From a virus, in IMG/VR virus record IMGVR_UViG_3300025508_000054, positions 1 to 36,730 of that record: DNA of 36,730 bases; one strand, given 5' to 3'. Both the position numbers and the translations under genes were made by a program. Positions within the stretch are counted from its first letter, which is position 1. Each line of letters opens with the position of its first letter. A model generated the notes under the pieces. That model had not been told where the DNA came from. It saw nothing but the letters and a program-made list of their open reading frames with translations, and ran no database searches. Shown piece by piece: positions 1-4,767 of the stretch.

Positions 1-262
1 ATTGTTTTAAATACGGCGTGCCATCGCTTCTATTACCTTTTACTTTTTTAGGAGTCAGTGTACCAACACCTAAAACTTCATGAACCCACATGAGAACTGA
101 TCTATCGGTCATCGTGATTTCCATGCTAATACGCATAGAATTAGATAACCGATATCCAGGTTTACCATTGTGTTTTTTCTTCTTTTCTATCCCACGTCTT
201 ATATGAATTGATCCTTCACCATCAAACAAACCTGCGATATACGCTTTGTCAACATCTTCCAT
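1..262 (-). CDS. LAGLIDADG homing endonuclease, C-terminus cut by window edge
   Basis: Translating the minus strand from the ATG at 262-260 gives an open frame running off the left edge (87 codons visible). Residues 7-17 read AYIAGLFDGEG, the classic LAGLIDADG helix with its catalytic acidic residue, followed by SIHI and a basic stretch, as in single-motif LAGLIDADG_1 endonucleases. Such enzymes cut a specific DNA site and spread by homing, either free-standing or inside introns. The ATG overlaps the stop of the preceding gene (TAATG at 264-260), so it is translated as part of the early operon rather than lying inside a visible intron. Only about half of a typical single-motif enzyme is visible, so integrity cannot be judged. 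Confidence 0.85.
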   Translation of the reverse strand, partial: MEDVDKAYIAGLFDGEGSIHIRRGIEKKKKHNGKPGYRLSNSMRISMEITMTDRSVLMWVHEVLGVGTLTPKKVKGNRSDGTPYLKQ

Positions 263-459
263 TAATGTATTGACATCCCTTCTTCCTCAAACTCAGAAAA
301 ATCTTCATTACCATAGTCATAGATTTCTCCTTGAGAATCACAGTCCCAGCATTGATGAATCATGTCTTCTTTCTCCATAATGCATGCGACTTTTACATAG
401 CCATTACCTTTACAGGTAGGACATACGTAAACCTTCTTAACTTTTTTTGAACTTGCCAT
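262..459 (-). CDS. Small DnaJ-type zinc-finger protein (65 aa)
   Basis: The protein carries two CxxC knuckles, C13-P-T-C16-K-G-N-G20 and C37-W-D-C40-D-S-Q-G44. Both fit the CxxCxGxG pattern of the DnaJ cysteine-rich domain, so it probably folds around one zinc ion. The N-terminus is lysine-rich and the C-terminus very acidic (residues 46-60). Small phage proteins of this type are common and mostly uncharacterised; the fold suggests protein or nucleic acid binding. It overlaps the upstream ribbon-helix-helix-like gene by 23 bases and its stop overlaps the endonuclease start, so all three are likely co-transcribed from the promoter near 650. The exact role is unknown. Confidence 0.75.
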   Translation of the reverse strand: MASSKKVKKVYVCPTCKGNGYVKVACIMEKEDMIHQCWDCDSQGEIYDYGNEDFSEFEEEGMSIH

Positions 460-610
460 TTAATTTCTTCGCTTTCTCGTTTGCTATTGCTTCTATTGTC
501 TTTGCTACGCTTAGTTTTGCATCAGGTAATATTATCTTTGATAACTTATCCAAAGTAGCGTATGTTTCTTTACTTAAAGAAACGTTTTTGTATTTAGTCA
601 TGTCTGTCAT
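437..610 (-). CDS. Small ribbon-helix-helix-like protein (57 aa)
   Basis: The minus-strand frame starts at ATG 610-608 and ends at TAA 439-437. The N-terminus reads MTDMTKYKNVSLSKETYATL, followed by a helix and a lysine-rich tail (EKAKKLNGKFKKS). A short strand (YKNVSL) followed by two helices matches the general look of CopG/Arc-type ribbon-helix-helix DNA binders, which act as dimers on palindromic operators. I chose this start because GGAAG lies five bases upstream. A second in-frame ATG at 601 is possible. It is the first gene after the promoter at 638-666, whose -10 contains the palindrome ACTATATAGT, so autoregulation is plausible but inferred. The RHH assignment is by pattern only. Confidence 0.65.
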   Translation of the reverse strand: MTDMTKYKNVSLSKETYATLDKLSKIILPDAKLSVAKTIEAIANEKAKKLNGKFKKS

Positions 611-636
611 GTTTACTTCCTTTCATGTTAAGGTAG

Positions 637-666
637 ACTATATAGTGCATTATGTAGGATTGTCAA
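637..666 (-). promoter_or_regulatory. Sigma70-type promoter for the 610-to-1 operon, with palindrome over the -10
   Basis: On the minus strand a perfect TTGACA (666-661) is followed after 16 bases by TATATA (644-639), or after 18 by TATAGT (642-637). Transcription would start near 630-632, leaving about 20 bases of leader with a GGAAG ribosome site before ATG 610. The -10 is embedded in the 10-bp palindrome ACTATATAGT (637-646), a possible operator. The -35 box abuts the start codon of the divergent gene at 666. Confidence 0.65.
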
Positions 667-884
667 TGACAAAATTTATATTATTAATGGTTTTGTGTTC
701 AGGGGTAGCACAAAATGACTGTAAGGTTATACCCACCAAAGAAAAATTATTTGATGACTACCATAGCTGCATAGTTTATGGTTATAGTTATTCACACAGA
801 ATAATTACAGAATTTGATCCAGAATGGGTCAACAGTATGGAAGTCTATACAAAATTTTCGTGTAAAGTTGACAAGGTAATTTAA
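666..884 (+). CDS. Small exported cysteine-containing protein (72 aa)
   Basis: One of only three plus-strand genes in the window. The protein begins MTKFILLMVLCSGVAQNDC, a short hydrophobic signal peptide with probable cleavage after A15 or Q16. The mature part (about 56 residues) contains C19, C35 and C66 and many Tyr/Asp residues. I took ATG 666 because TAGGA sits six bases upstream. The frame stays open further upstream, but that part is antisense to the gene at 437-610. A terminator hairpin (918-950) follows, so it is a self-contained single-gene unit. Similar small secreted Cys proteins occur in marine phage genomes without known function. A periplasmic role, for example in superinfection or host envelope interaction, is only a guess. 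Confidence 0.7.
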   Translation: MTKFILLMVLCSGVAQNDCKVIPTKEKLFDDYHSCIVYGYSYSHRIITEFDPEWVNSMEVYTKFSCKVDKVI

Positions 885-917
885 TTATGTTAGTGGGTTA
901 AGAATCTTCTCACCATT

Positions 918-950
918 ACCTACCCTTACTATTCCCTCTTTAGGGTAGGT
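918..950 (+). terminator. Intrinsic terminator between convergent genes
   Basis: A perfect 9-bp stem, ACCTACCCT (918-926) with AGGGTAGGT (942-950), has a 15-base loop and is followed by GTTTTAAAA. It lies 33 bases after the stop at 884 and ends just before the stop of the convergent minus-strand gene (954). The T run is short but on the plus side, so it most likely ends the 666-884 transcript. Confidence 0.7.
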
Positions 951-953
951 GTT

Positions 954-1451
954 TTAAAAATAATTAATATTTATATTAAATCTAGCATGTTGATCCGTGC
1001 ATGTTGTGCTATTGTGTTTTTCACTTGGGTCAAAAAACAAAGCTTGGTTTTCTTCAGACTTAATAAATTTTTTACCAATTATTGTACCTCCATTACAAGT
1101 ATTTAATGATAGTAAACAACCTTTGTGTTTAAATTTATTATCAACATGTGTATTATGATTTAATATTTTATCCGTTCTAGGATATAAATTTACTTTAATT
1201 AATATTATGGCCTTACATTCAATTATGTTTAATAAAGGTCTTAGCAAATCATAACCATCAGTATTTACAGACAAGACATTACTACCATTAGCAGAAAATA
1301 CTATATGATTAAAATAAAAATGCTTTGTATTAATTTTATCCGTAGGGTTAGAAACTTTACTTTGGTAGTAGTAAGGTCTCCAAGGATTAATAAAATAATC
1401 TTGTATTTTTTTAAAATACTCTTTGTCTAAAAAATTTTTTTTTATTTTCAT
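954..1451 (-). CDS. 2-oxoglutarate/Fe(II)-dependent oxygenase family protein (165 aa)
   Basis: Likely a non-haem iron dioxygenase that couples oxidation of 2-oxoglutarate to succinate with hydroxylation of an unknown substrate. The facial triad is visible as H102-V-D104 (in NTHVDN) and H146 (in EKHNSTT). R157 (in ARFNI) is the candidate 2OG carboxylate ligand, and FNININYF at the end is the closing beta strand. The chain is a bare double-stranded beta-helix core without extra domains. It follows the 49-aa gene by one base. It is rich in Lys, Asn, Ile and Phe. Homologous short phage oxygenases are frequent in marine phages, but their substrates are unknown. Confidence 0.75.
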   Translation of the reverse strand: MKIKKNFLDKEYFKKIQDYFINPWRPYYYQSKVSNPTDKINTKHFYFNHIVFSANGSNVLSVNTDGYDLLRPLLNIIECKAIILIKVNLYPRTDKILNHNTHVDNKFKHKGCLLSLNTCNGGTIIGKKFIKSEENQALFFDPSEKHNSTTCTDQHARFNININYF

Positions 1452-1452
1452 A

Positions 1453-1602
1453 TCAAACCAGCTGCTTTCCGTGCACGTACTTACAGCCGGCCAAACTCCA
1501 GGTTGCTACCTTGCGGTCATCGCTAACGTACAGGGAAATGCCATTGGCAAGATTTGGACGCCCTTGAGCTTTCAATTCAATTCTATTTACAGATGCAGCC
1601 AT
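1453..1602 (-). CDS. Small conserved-looking protein (49 aa)
   Basis: The minus-strand frame starts at ATG 1602-1600 and stops with TGA 1455-1453. The protein reads MAASVNRIELKAQGRPNLAN at the start, continues with a beta-like segment (ISLYVSD, KVATWSL) and ends in GKQLV. Predicted strands suggest a small beta fold. GGAAG lies about 11 bases upstream of the start, which is a weak placement. It ends one base before the oxygenase start at 1451, consistent with translational coupling. Codon choice looks coding (balanced GC for this genome), but I do not recognise the family. Confidence 0.6.
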   Translation of the reverse strand: MAASVNRIELKAQGRPNLANGISLYVSDDRKVATWSLAGCKYVHGKQLV

Positions 1603-1789
1603 AAAAATTACCGCTTCCATCATTCATTATATGTAGATTTAAACTATCTACGTAACTTGTTAGTTTTAGTCTTAGTATCTCGCACAGATCCATGCAGTCT
1701 ACTTCTGCCAATAACGAGATATGTTCCGTCATCTCTTTTGTAACAACTACTAACTGATACAATCCGTCGTTTTGTATTATTAACTCCAT
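1583..1789 (-). CDS. Possible out-of-frame overlapping gene (68 aa)
   Basis: This frame overlaps the 82-aa gene (1644-1892) by 146 bases in another reading frame. It begins MELIIQNDGLYQLVVV and has a natural-looking composition, with hydrophobic strands, acidic residues and three Cys. A strong ribosome site AGGAG lies seven bases before its ATG, although that AGGAG also encodes residues of the other gene. It overlaps the next gene start (1602) by 20 bases. Either both frames are used or this is chance openness over 68 codons. I lean slightly towards the 82-aa frame as the principal gene. Confidence 0.4.
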   Translation of the reverse strand: MELIIQNDGLYQLVVVTKEMTEHISLLAEVDCMDLCEILRLKLTSYVDSLNLHIMNDGSGNFYGCICK

Positions 1790-1892
1790 TAGCCCACTCC
1801 TTTATTTTTTCGTGCCATAACTTTTTAAGTTTTGGGTCTTTTGTTTTGTTGTATTCTTTTGCCAGGTCGTCTAGATGGTCTTGTGTAATCAT
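1644..1892 (-). CDS. Conserved-looking early protein (82 aa)
   Basis: The product starts MITQDHLDDLAKEYNKTKDP and has two parts: an amphipathic helical N-terminal half (to about residue 35) and a basic beta-like C-terminal half with RRIVSVSSCY and YLVIGRSR. The pattern resembles small marine phage early proteins, but I cannot assign a function. A purine-rich GGGGGA lies about nine bases before ATG 1892. The gene overlaps the 3' end of the upstream gene by 68 bases, which is long for a phage overlap. The Arg/Lys-rich C-terminus suggests nucleic acid contact; this is inference. Confidence 0.6.
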   Translation of the reverse strand: MITQDHLDDLAKEYNKTKDPKLKKLWHEKIKEWANGVNNTKRRIVSVSSCYKRDDGTYLVIGRSRLHGSVRDTKTKTNKLRR

Positions 1893-2061
1893 TAACTTTT
1901 GTCCCCCACTCTATAATTGTTTTGGCACCTGGTGCTTTTAAATCTATGTTAACACCAAAAGATCTCCATGCCTTTTTCATTAAATTTAATTCAAGTAAAA
2001 GACTAGACCACTGACCTTGAGCAGCACCTGTTACTTTAATTGTTATATTTTTTTCTTTCAT
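1825..2061 (-). CDS. Early protein, first gene after a strong promoter (78 aa)
   Basis: The product begins MKEKNITIKVTGAAQGQWSS. Helical residues 18-32 (SSLLLELNLMKKAW) follow, then a beta segment (VNIDLKAP), then a Lys/Arg-rich tail ending NKRPKT. The function is not recognised; similar short proteins occur in pelagiphage early regions. No Shine-Dalgarno is present: the promoter at 2068-2096 has its -10 ending at 2068, which puts the predicted transcription start at about 2061, exactly the A of the ATG. The message may therefore be leaderless. The last 22 or so codons overlap the next gene. Confidence 0.65.
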   Translation of the reverse strand: MKEKNITIKVTGAAQGQWSSLLLELNLMKKAWRSFGVNIDLKAPGAKTIIEWGTKVNDYTRPSRRPGKRIQQNKRPKT

Positions 2062-2096
2062 ATCCTATATATAGGATAATTTAGGATACTTGTCAA
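2061..2096 (-). promoter_or_regulatory. Consensus promoter with 18-bp palindromic operator candidate
   Basis: On the minus strand TTGACA (2096-2091), a 17-base spacer and TATATA (2073-2068) form a near-ideal sigma70 promoter. The -10 is centred in the perfect 18-bp palindrome TATCCTATATATAGGATA (2061-2078). A further half-site TAGGATA (2082-2088) lies in the spacer, so three TAGGATA/TATCCTA half-sites are present. The -35 overlaps the stop codon (2095-2093) of the upstream 44-aa gene. A repressor bound to the palindrome would block polymerase. Confidence 0.7.
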
Positions 2097-2227
2097 CCCT
2101 GGCCTTTGTATCTTTTTTGAGATTTCTGACGTTTTTCTTGTTTATTTTTATTTTTTTTATGTTGACGAGGCCCACGTTTTTTAGGTTTGTCACGGGGTGT
2201 GAAGAATTTAAAACTTTGTTTAGCCAT
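2093..2227 (-). CDS. Very basic small protein (44 aa)
   Basis: The frame starts at ATG 2227-2225 and ends at TGA 2095-2093. The product starts MAKQSFKFFTPRDKPKKRGP and continues as a Lys/Arg/Gln-rich tail (QKSQKRYKGQG), with close to half the residues basic or amide. It is probably disordered and may bind nucleic acid or ribosomes. I recall similar short basic proteins at this place in marine podovirus genomes, without known function. It overlaps the zinc-ribbon gene upstream by 8 bases. Its stop codon is shared with the -35 box of the promoter for the next operon. Confidence 0.65.
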   Translation of the reverse strand: MAKQSFKFFTPRDKPKKRGPRQHKKNKNKQEKRQKSQKRYKGQG

Positions 2228-2429
2228 CTTTCCATTCTTTTACAAATGGTGTAGCTCCATCTTTAGGTGAAGTCATGACAGGTAGATAAGTTATTTTACC
2301 ATTTATATGTTGTTGTAGATCAGACCCACAATTCATACATCTATATAGTTCAGGAGATAAACTAACTAACATAGTATACTCATCACACGTTGGACATTTA
2401 CCATTTACTATTTCTGCTGATACTTTCAT
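2220..2429 (-). CDS. Small zinc-ribbon protein (69 aa)
   Basis: Two CxxC pairs are present: C12-P-T-C15 in GKCPTCDEY and C31-M-N-C34 in YRCMNCGSD. Their spacing of about 16 residues is typical of a single zinc ribbon. The remainder is short (LQQHINGKITYLPVM and an acidic/basic tail). Such ribbons usually mediate protein or nucleic acid contacts, and phages use them as small transcription or host-takeover factors; the specific role here is unknown. The start ATG overlaps the stop of the upstream gene (TAATG at 2431-2427), so translation is coupled. Confidence 0.75.
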   Translation of the reverse strand: MKVSAEIVNGKCPTCDEYTMLVSLSPELYRCMNCGSDLQQHINGKITYLPVMTSPKDGATPFVKEWKDG

Positions 2430-2644
2430 TACTCTAATATTAGCTTTTTTATCGACAAAGATCCATCTATATTTTTTTCGAGCTCAGCCATCGACTTTAT
2501 GCAAGTGTAATTTATGTTATTATTTTTATTAGTTCTCATTGCGACACGTTTGCCTTTTAGACATTGAGACATAGACTCTTGTATTCTATGTTCCTTGATC
2601 TCTCCGTTGACAATCATAAGTAAAGCTACAACCAACTCTGTCAT
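2429..2644 (-). CDS. Small early protein (71 aa)
   Basis: The product starts MTELVVALLMIVNGEIKEHR and has an N-terminal hydrophobic strand or short membrane segment (residues 4-12), then a polar region with two Cys (SQCLKGK and YTCIKSM) and a C-terminal amphipathic helix. It may be a small membrane-associated or exported protein with a disulfide. Its neighbours on both sides overlap it (ATGA at the start, TAATG at the end), placing it firmly in the operon. The function is not recognised. Confidence 0.65.
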   Translation of the reverse strand: MTELVVALLMIVNGEIKEHRIQESMSQCLKGKRVAMRTNKNNNINYTCIKSMAELEKNIDGSLSIKKLILE

Positions 2645-2805
2645 AATGTTTTACCTTTGTTGATGCCTTGCTTTATTACGTATTTTTGTGTACCATTCTT
2701 GCCGGTTTCTACTTCTTTTTTTAAATCTTTATGTAGGCGTTGTCTTGTAACAGTTCTTTTCATCTCTGCTATATAATCAAATATTTTTCTAGTAACTCTT
2801 TCCAT
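2641..2805 (-). CDS. Small basic protein (54 aa)
   Basis: The frame runs from ATG 2805-2803 to TGA 2643-2641. The product starts MERVTRKIFDYIAEMKRTVT and is strongly basic, with a predicted helix over residues 1-28 and a polar tail (KNGTQKYVIKQG). It overlaps the upstream membrane protein gene by 17 bases and the downstream gene by four (ATGA). The tight overlaps and lack of stops support a real gene. No family is recognised; a nucleic acid-binding helix is possible. Confidence 0.6.
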   Translation of the reverse strand: MERVTRKIFDYIAEMKRTVTRQRLHKDLKKEVETGKNGTQKYVIKQGINKGKTL

Positions 2806-3166
2806 TTTCTCTTACCTTATCTTTCAATCCTTCTATATCTTCCAATGCTTTATCTAATTGTTCTCTTAAAAATTCTATGTTGACTTTGTTGGTCATGTTC
2901 ATTTCTTGAGTCTCTTCCATCTTCTCTACGGTCTTGTACAAATCCTCAATTAAAAAATGTTGTTCCTGATCCGTGGGCACTTGTTCAGATTTCTTTAACA
3001 AATCATTTTCAAACAACTCACGTGATGTCTCTAACGATACAAGTCTTGAAGTCAGCTCTGTGTATGCGAACACGCCCATTCCAACAAGAATTATTAGAGA
3101 GGCTACGGTCTTCATCGGCATCTGCACAGCTGCAGACTCTGATATGTTTAATGGTTTGTTACTCAT
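2789..3166 (-). CDS. Membrane-anchored coiled-coil protein (125 aa)
   Basis: After a polar N-terminus (16 residues) comes one membrane segment at about 20-36 (VASLIILVGMGVFAYTE). A long, highly charged coiled coil follows from about 38 to 120, with heptad-like Leu/Glu/Lys. This is the shape of small inner-membrane phage proteins such as i-spanin-like or holin-associated proteins, but it sits in the early block far from the M15 lysin. It is the last of four consecutive membrane/exported genes (4122 to 2789) and overlaps its neighbours by 8 and 17 bases. The function is uncertain. Confidence 0.7.
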   Translation of the reverse strand: MSNKPLNISESAAVQMPMKTVASLIILVGMGVFAYTELTSRLVSLETSRELFENDLLKKSEQVPTDQEQHFLIEDLYKTVEKMEETQEMNMTNKVNIEFLREQLDKALEDIEGLKDKVRENGKSY

Positions 3167-3701
3167 CTTTAGGTCCTATAAACTTGTCGCCCATAAGTTT
3201 GACGTCAGGATTTTCTTGTTTATAATCATCTTTAATTGCGTCCCAATAACTTCCTTCAGGTTTAATAATTTTATCATCAGGAATAACTATACCAGAACAT
3301 TTAGAAACTAACAATTTGAAGTTAGGGTTGTTGTTTAAAGTGGGGTTTTTATTGACTTTTCCGCACATTTTCATCAATTCTAGCTGTTGTTTTAACTCCA
3401 TATTTTCTTGTTGAACAGCTTTAAATTCATCAGTGCAGGCTGAACCTAAATAGTGTCTCCAAGTTAAACGTAAGGACCTATCATCAGAAGGGCTACTATA
3501 ATTATTATCAGGATTAAAGTGTCGATACCTAGACTCCGAGTCTCTTTGGTCGATTGATATGCTAAAGTCACCAGTGCTACAAGTATTAGTACCGTTATTG
3601 AGATACTCATTTCTACTGTGTGCAGGTTTTATAAAACATAACAACACAAATAAAATAATTAATGCACCTGTAAAATAATAATTCATCCTGGCTATCTCCA
3701 T
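3159..3701 (-). CDS. Exported protein with signal peptide (about 175-180 aa)
   Basis: The hydrophobic segment YYFTGALIILFVLLCFI (about residues 8-24 from the first ATG) is followed by KPAHS, a good signal peptidase I site, so the mature protein is probably periplasmic. The mature part has C41, a Ser/Asp/Asn-rich region, a helical Gln/Leu/Lys section around residues 95-112 and further Cys residues. Two starts are possible: ATG 3701 (MEIARMNYY) and ATG 3686 (MNYYFTG). The second gives a cleaner signal peptide and has GGAG nine bases upstream. The function is not recognised. Its position between two single-pass coiled-coil membrane proteins suggests an envelope-acting complex. Confidence 0.7.
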   Translation of the reverse strand: MEIARMNYYFTGALIILFVLLCFIKPAHSRNEYLNNGTNTCSTGDFSISIDQRDSESRYRHFNPDNNYSSPSDDRSLRLTWRHYLGSACTDEFKAVQQENMELKQQLELMKMCGKVNKNPTLNNNPNFKLLVSKCSGIVIPDDKIIKPEGSYWDAIKDDYKQENPDVKLMGDKFIGPKDE

Positions 3702-3709
3702 AGTACATC

Positions 3710-4021
3710 CTAATAATTAATTTCCCGGTTAAGATCTTTGATATCGTAACTGTGTTCTCTAACTTGATCTGCTAGTTGTCTGTATAAATTTTCTGCCATC
3801 TGCCATGTTGCTTCAGCAGAAGATAGTCTTGTATTGATATCTGTAATATTTTTTTCTAATACACTTACGTCTCTTTCAAGATTAGTAAGTCTTAATTCGT
3901 TTTGATTAATAGTGTCAGTAAGATTTACAATATAACGAACACCAGTAAAAGTTCCGACTAGGACTGACGCCACAACCGGAACCATTACGATATTTTTTTT
4001 TAATAAATCTACTAAATTCAT
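3710..4021 (-). CDS. Membrane-anchored coiled-coil protein (103 aa)
   Basis: A short N-terminus (MNLVDLLKKN) is followed by one membrane segment at about residues 11-33 (IVMVPVVASVLVGTF). An uninterrupted coiled coil with Leu/Ile heptads and many Asn/Asp runs from 35 to 100. The topology matches the gene at 2789-3166 and resembles i-spanins in outline. Its ATG overlaps the stop of the 33-aa membrane peptide (TAATG at 4023-4019). Whether it acts in lysis, superinfection exclusion or membrane attachment of replication cannot be told from sequence. Confidence 0.7.
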   Translation of the reverse strand: MNLVDLLKKNIVMVPVVASVLVGTFTGVRYIVNLTDTINQNELRLTNLERDVSVLEKNITDINTRLSSAEATWQMAENLYRQLADQVREHSYDIKDLNREINY

Positions 4022-4122
4022 TACTTAACAATGTAAGCTACAACAAGAATAGCAACTACAAGACATTCGATCTTGTGGTCTGACCAGTAATGCATAACTT
4101 TACTTTTCATTTTATTAATCAT
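4021..4122 (-). CDS. Single-pass membrane peptide (33 aa)
   Basis: ATG 4122-4120 to TAA 4023-4021 encodes a 33-residue peptide starting MINKMKSKVMHYWSDHKIE. It ends in the hydrophobic stretch CLVVAILVVAYIV and a terminal lysine. The short basic N-terminus and C-terminal membrane segment suggest an inner-membrane peptide. It overlaps the upstream gene by eight bases and the downstream coiled-coil gene by one (TAATG), which argues that it is translated. Phages use such peptides as holin partners or membrane modulators; the function here is unknown. Confidence 0.6.
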   Translation of the reverse strand: MINKMKSKVMHYWSDHKIECLVVAILVVAYIVK

Positions 4123-4765
4123 TTTTTTTCTCCTCTATTTCATAGAAGAACTTGTCTGTATCTTCTGTACGCCAAGCCCTGCTATCTTCTACATTCCATT
4201 CAGAAGTCTGCACTTTCCAGTCAGGAGTACTATCTTTCACCGTGAAAGAAGGTATGTCCCATATACATCGATTGTTAGGTTGTGCTGCAAAATTGCCATC
4301 ATCTAAGGCAATTATGTGAGCGCACTTATGTTCGTGCGGAATCTCTGAATGATCAGTGTCGAGTATATTAGACTCTGGATGTGCAAAGTCAACTGTAAAT
4401 AAATATTTTCCAGGATGCCATTTTTTATCTTTTCCGATATACTTACCGGCTTGTCCGTCTAAAATATCCCAACGATGGACAGAAGGATAATAAGAAAAAC
4501 AATTCCAGAGCTGTAGTTCATCAAGTCGTCTTGCGGGCACTCTGGATGGTTCAAATCCCTGTTGAATAAACGCGCTAATTGGTAAGCGATAAAATATTGC
4601 ACCGTTTTCCATAATAGCATGAAATAATATAGCACGACCTGTAAGAGCGCTAAGACCAAACACAATGCAGTCTTCAACTTCTCCGTGATGTTTTTTACAA
4701 TCATATAAATACTCTCTTTTTATTTGTGCATAGGTTGCTGGTATGTTTGCATTTAAGTAAGCCAT
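4115..4765 (-). CDS. Conserved marine phage protein of unknown function (216 aa)
   Basis: The product begins MAYLNANIPATYAQIKREYL and contains HHGEVEDCIVFGLSALTGRA, a mixed alpha/beta core with several His/Cys residues. Its C-terminal half is rich in Trp and Asp (DIPSFTVKDSTPDWKV). I recall closely similar proteins downstream of the DNA polymerase in uncultured marine phages, always unnamed. It lies two bases after the polymerase stop, in the replication operon. A role near DNA replication or host takeover is inferred from position only. Confidence 0.75.
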   Translation of the reverse strand: MAYLNANIPATYAQIKREYLYDCKKHHGEVEDCIVFGLSALTGRAILFHAIMENGAIFYRLPISAFIQQGFEPSRVPARRLDELQLWNCFSYYPSVHRWDILDGQAGKYIGKDKKWHPGKYLFTVDFAHPESNILDTDHSEIPHEHKCAHIIALDDGNFAAQPNNRCIWDIPSFTVKDSTPDWKVQTSEWNVEDSRAWRTEDTDKFFYEIEEKKND

Positions 4766-4767
4766 AA

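Noticed and set aside
447-665. Upstream extension of the plus-strand secreted-protein frame
   Set aside because: It is antisense to the RHH-like gene, and ATG 666 has its own ribosome site and signal peptide directly after it.
867-895. TTGACA box on the plus strand at the end of the secreted-protein gene
   Set aside because: The 17-base spacing leads to TAGTGG, a poor -10, and it would read straight into the terminator at 918-950.
2973-3311. Plus-strand open frames opposite the membrane-protein genes
   Set aside because: The minus-strand genes overlap tightly and have clear membrane and coiled-coil design; the plus frames show neither features nor ribosome sites.
4459-4704. Minus-strand frame resembling a hydrophobic membrane protein
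   Set aside because: It is out of frame inside the conserved 216-aa gene; the hydrophobicity comes from the shifted frame.
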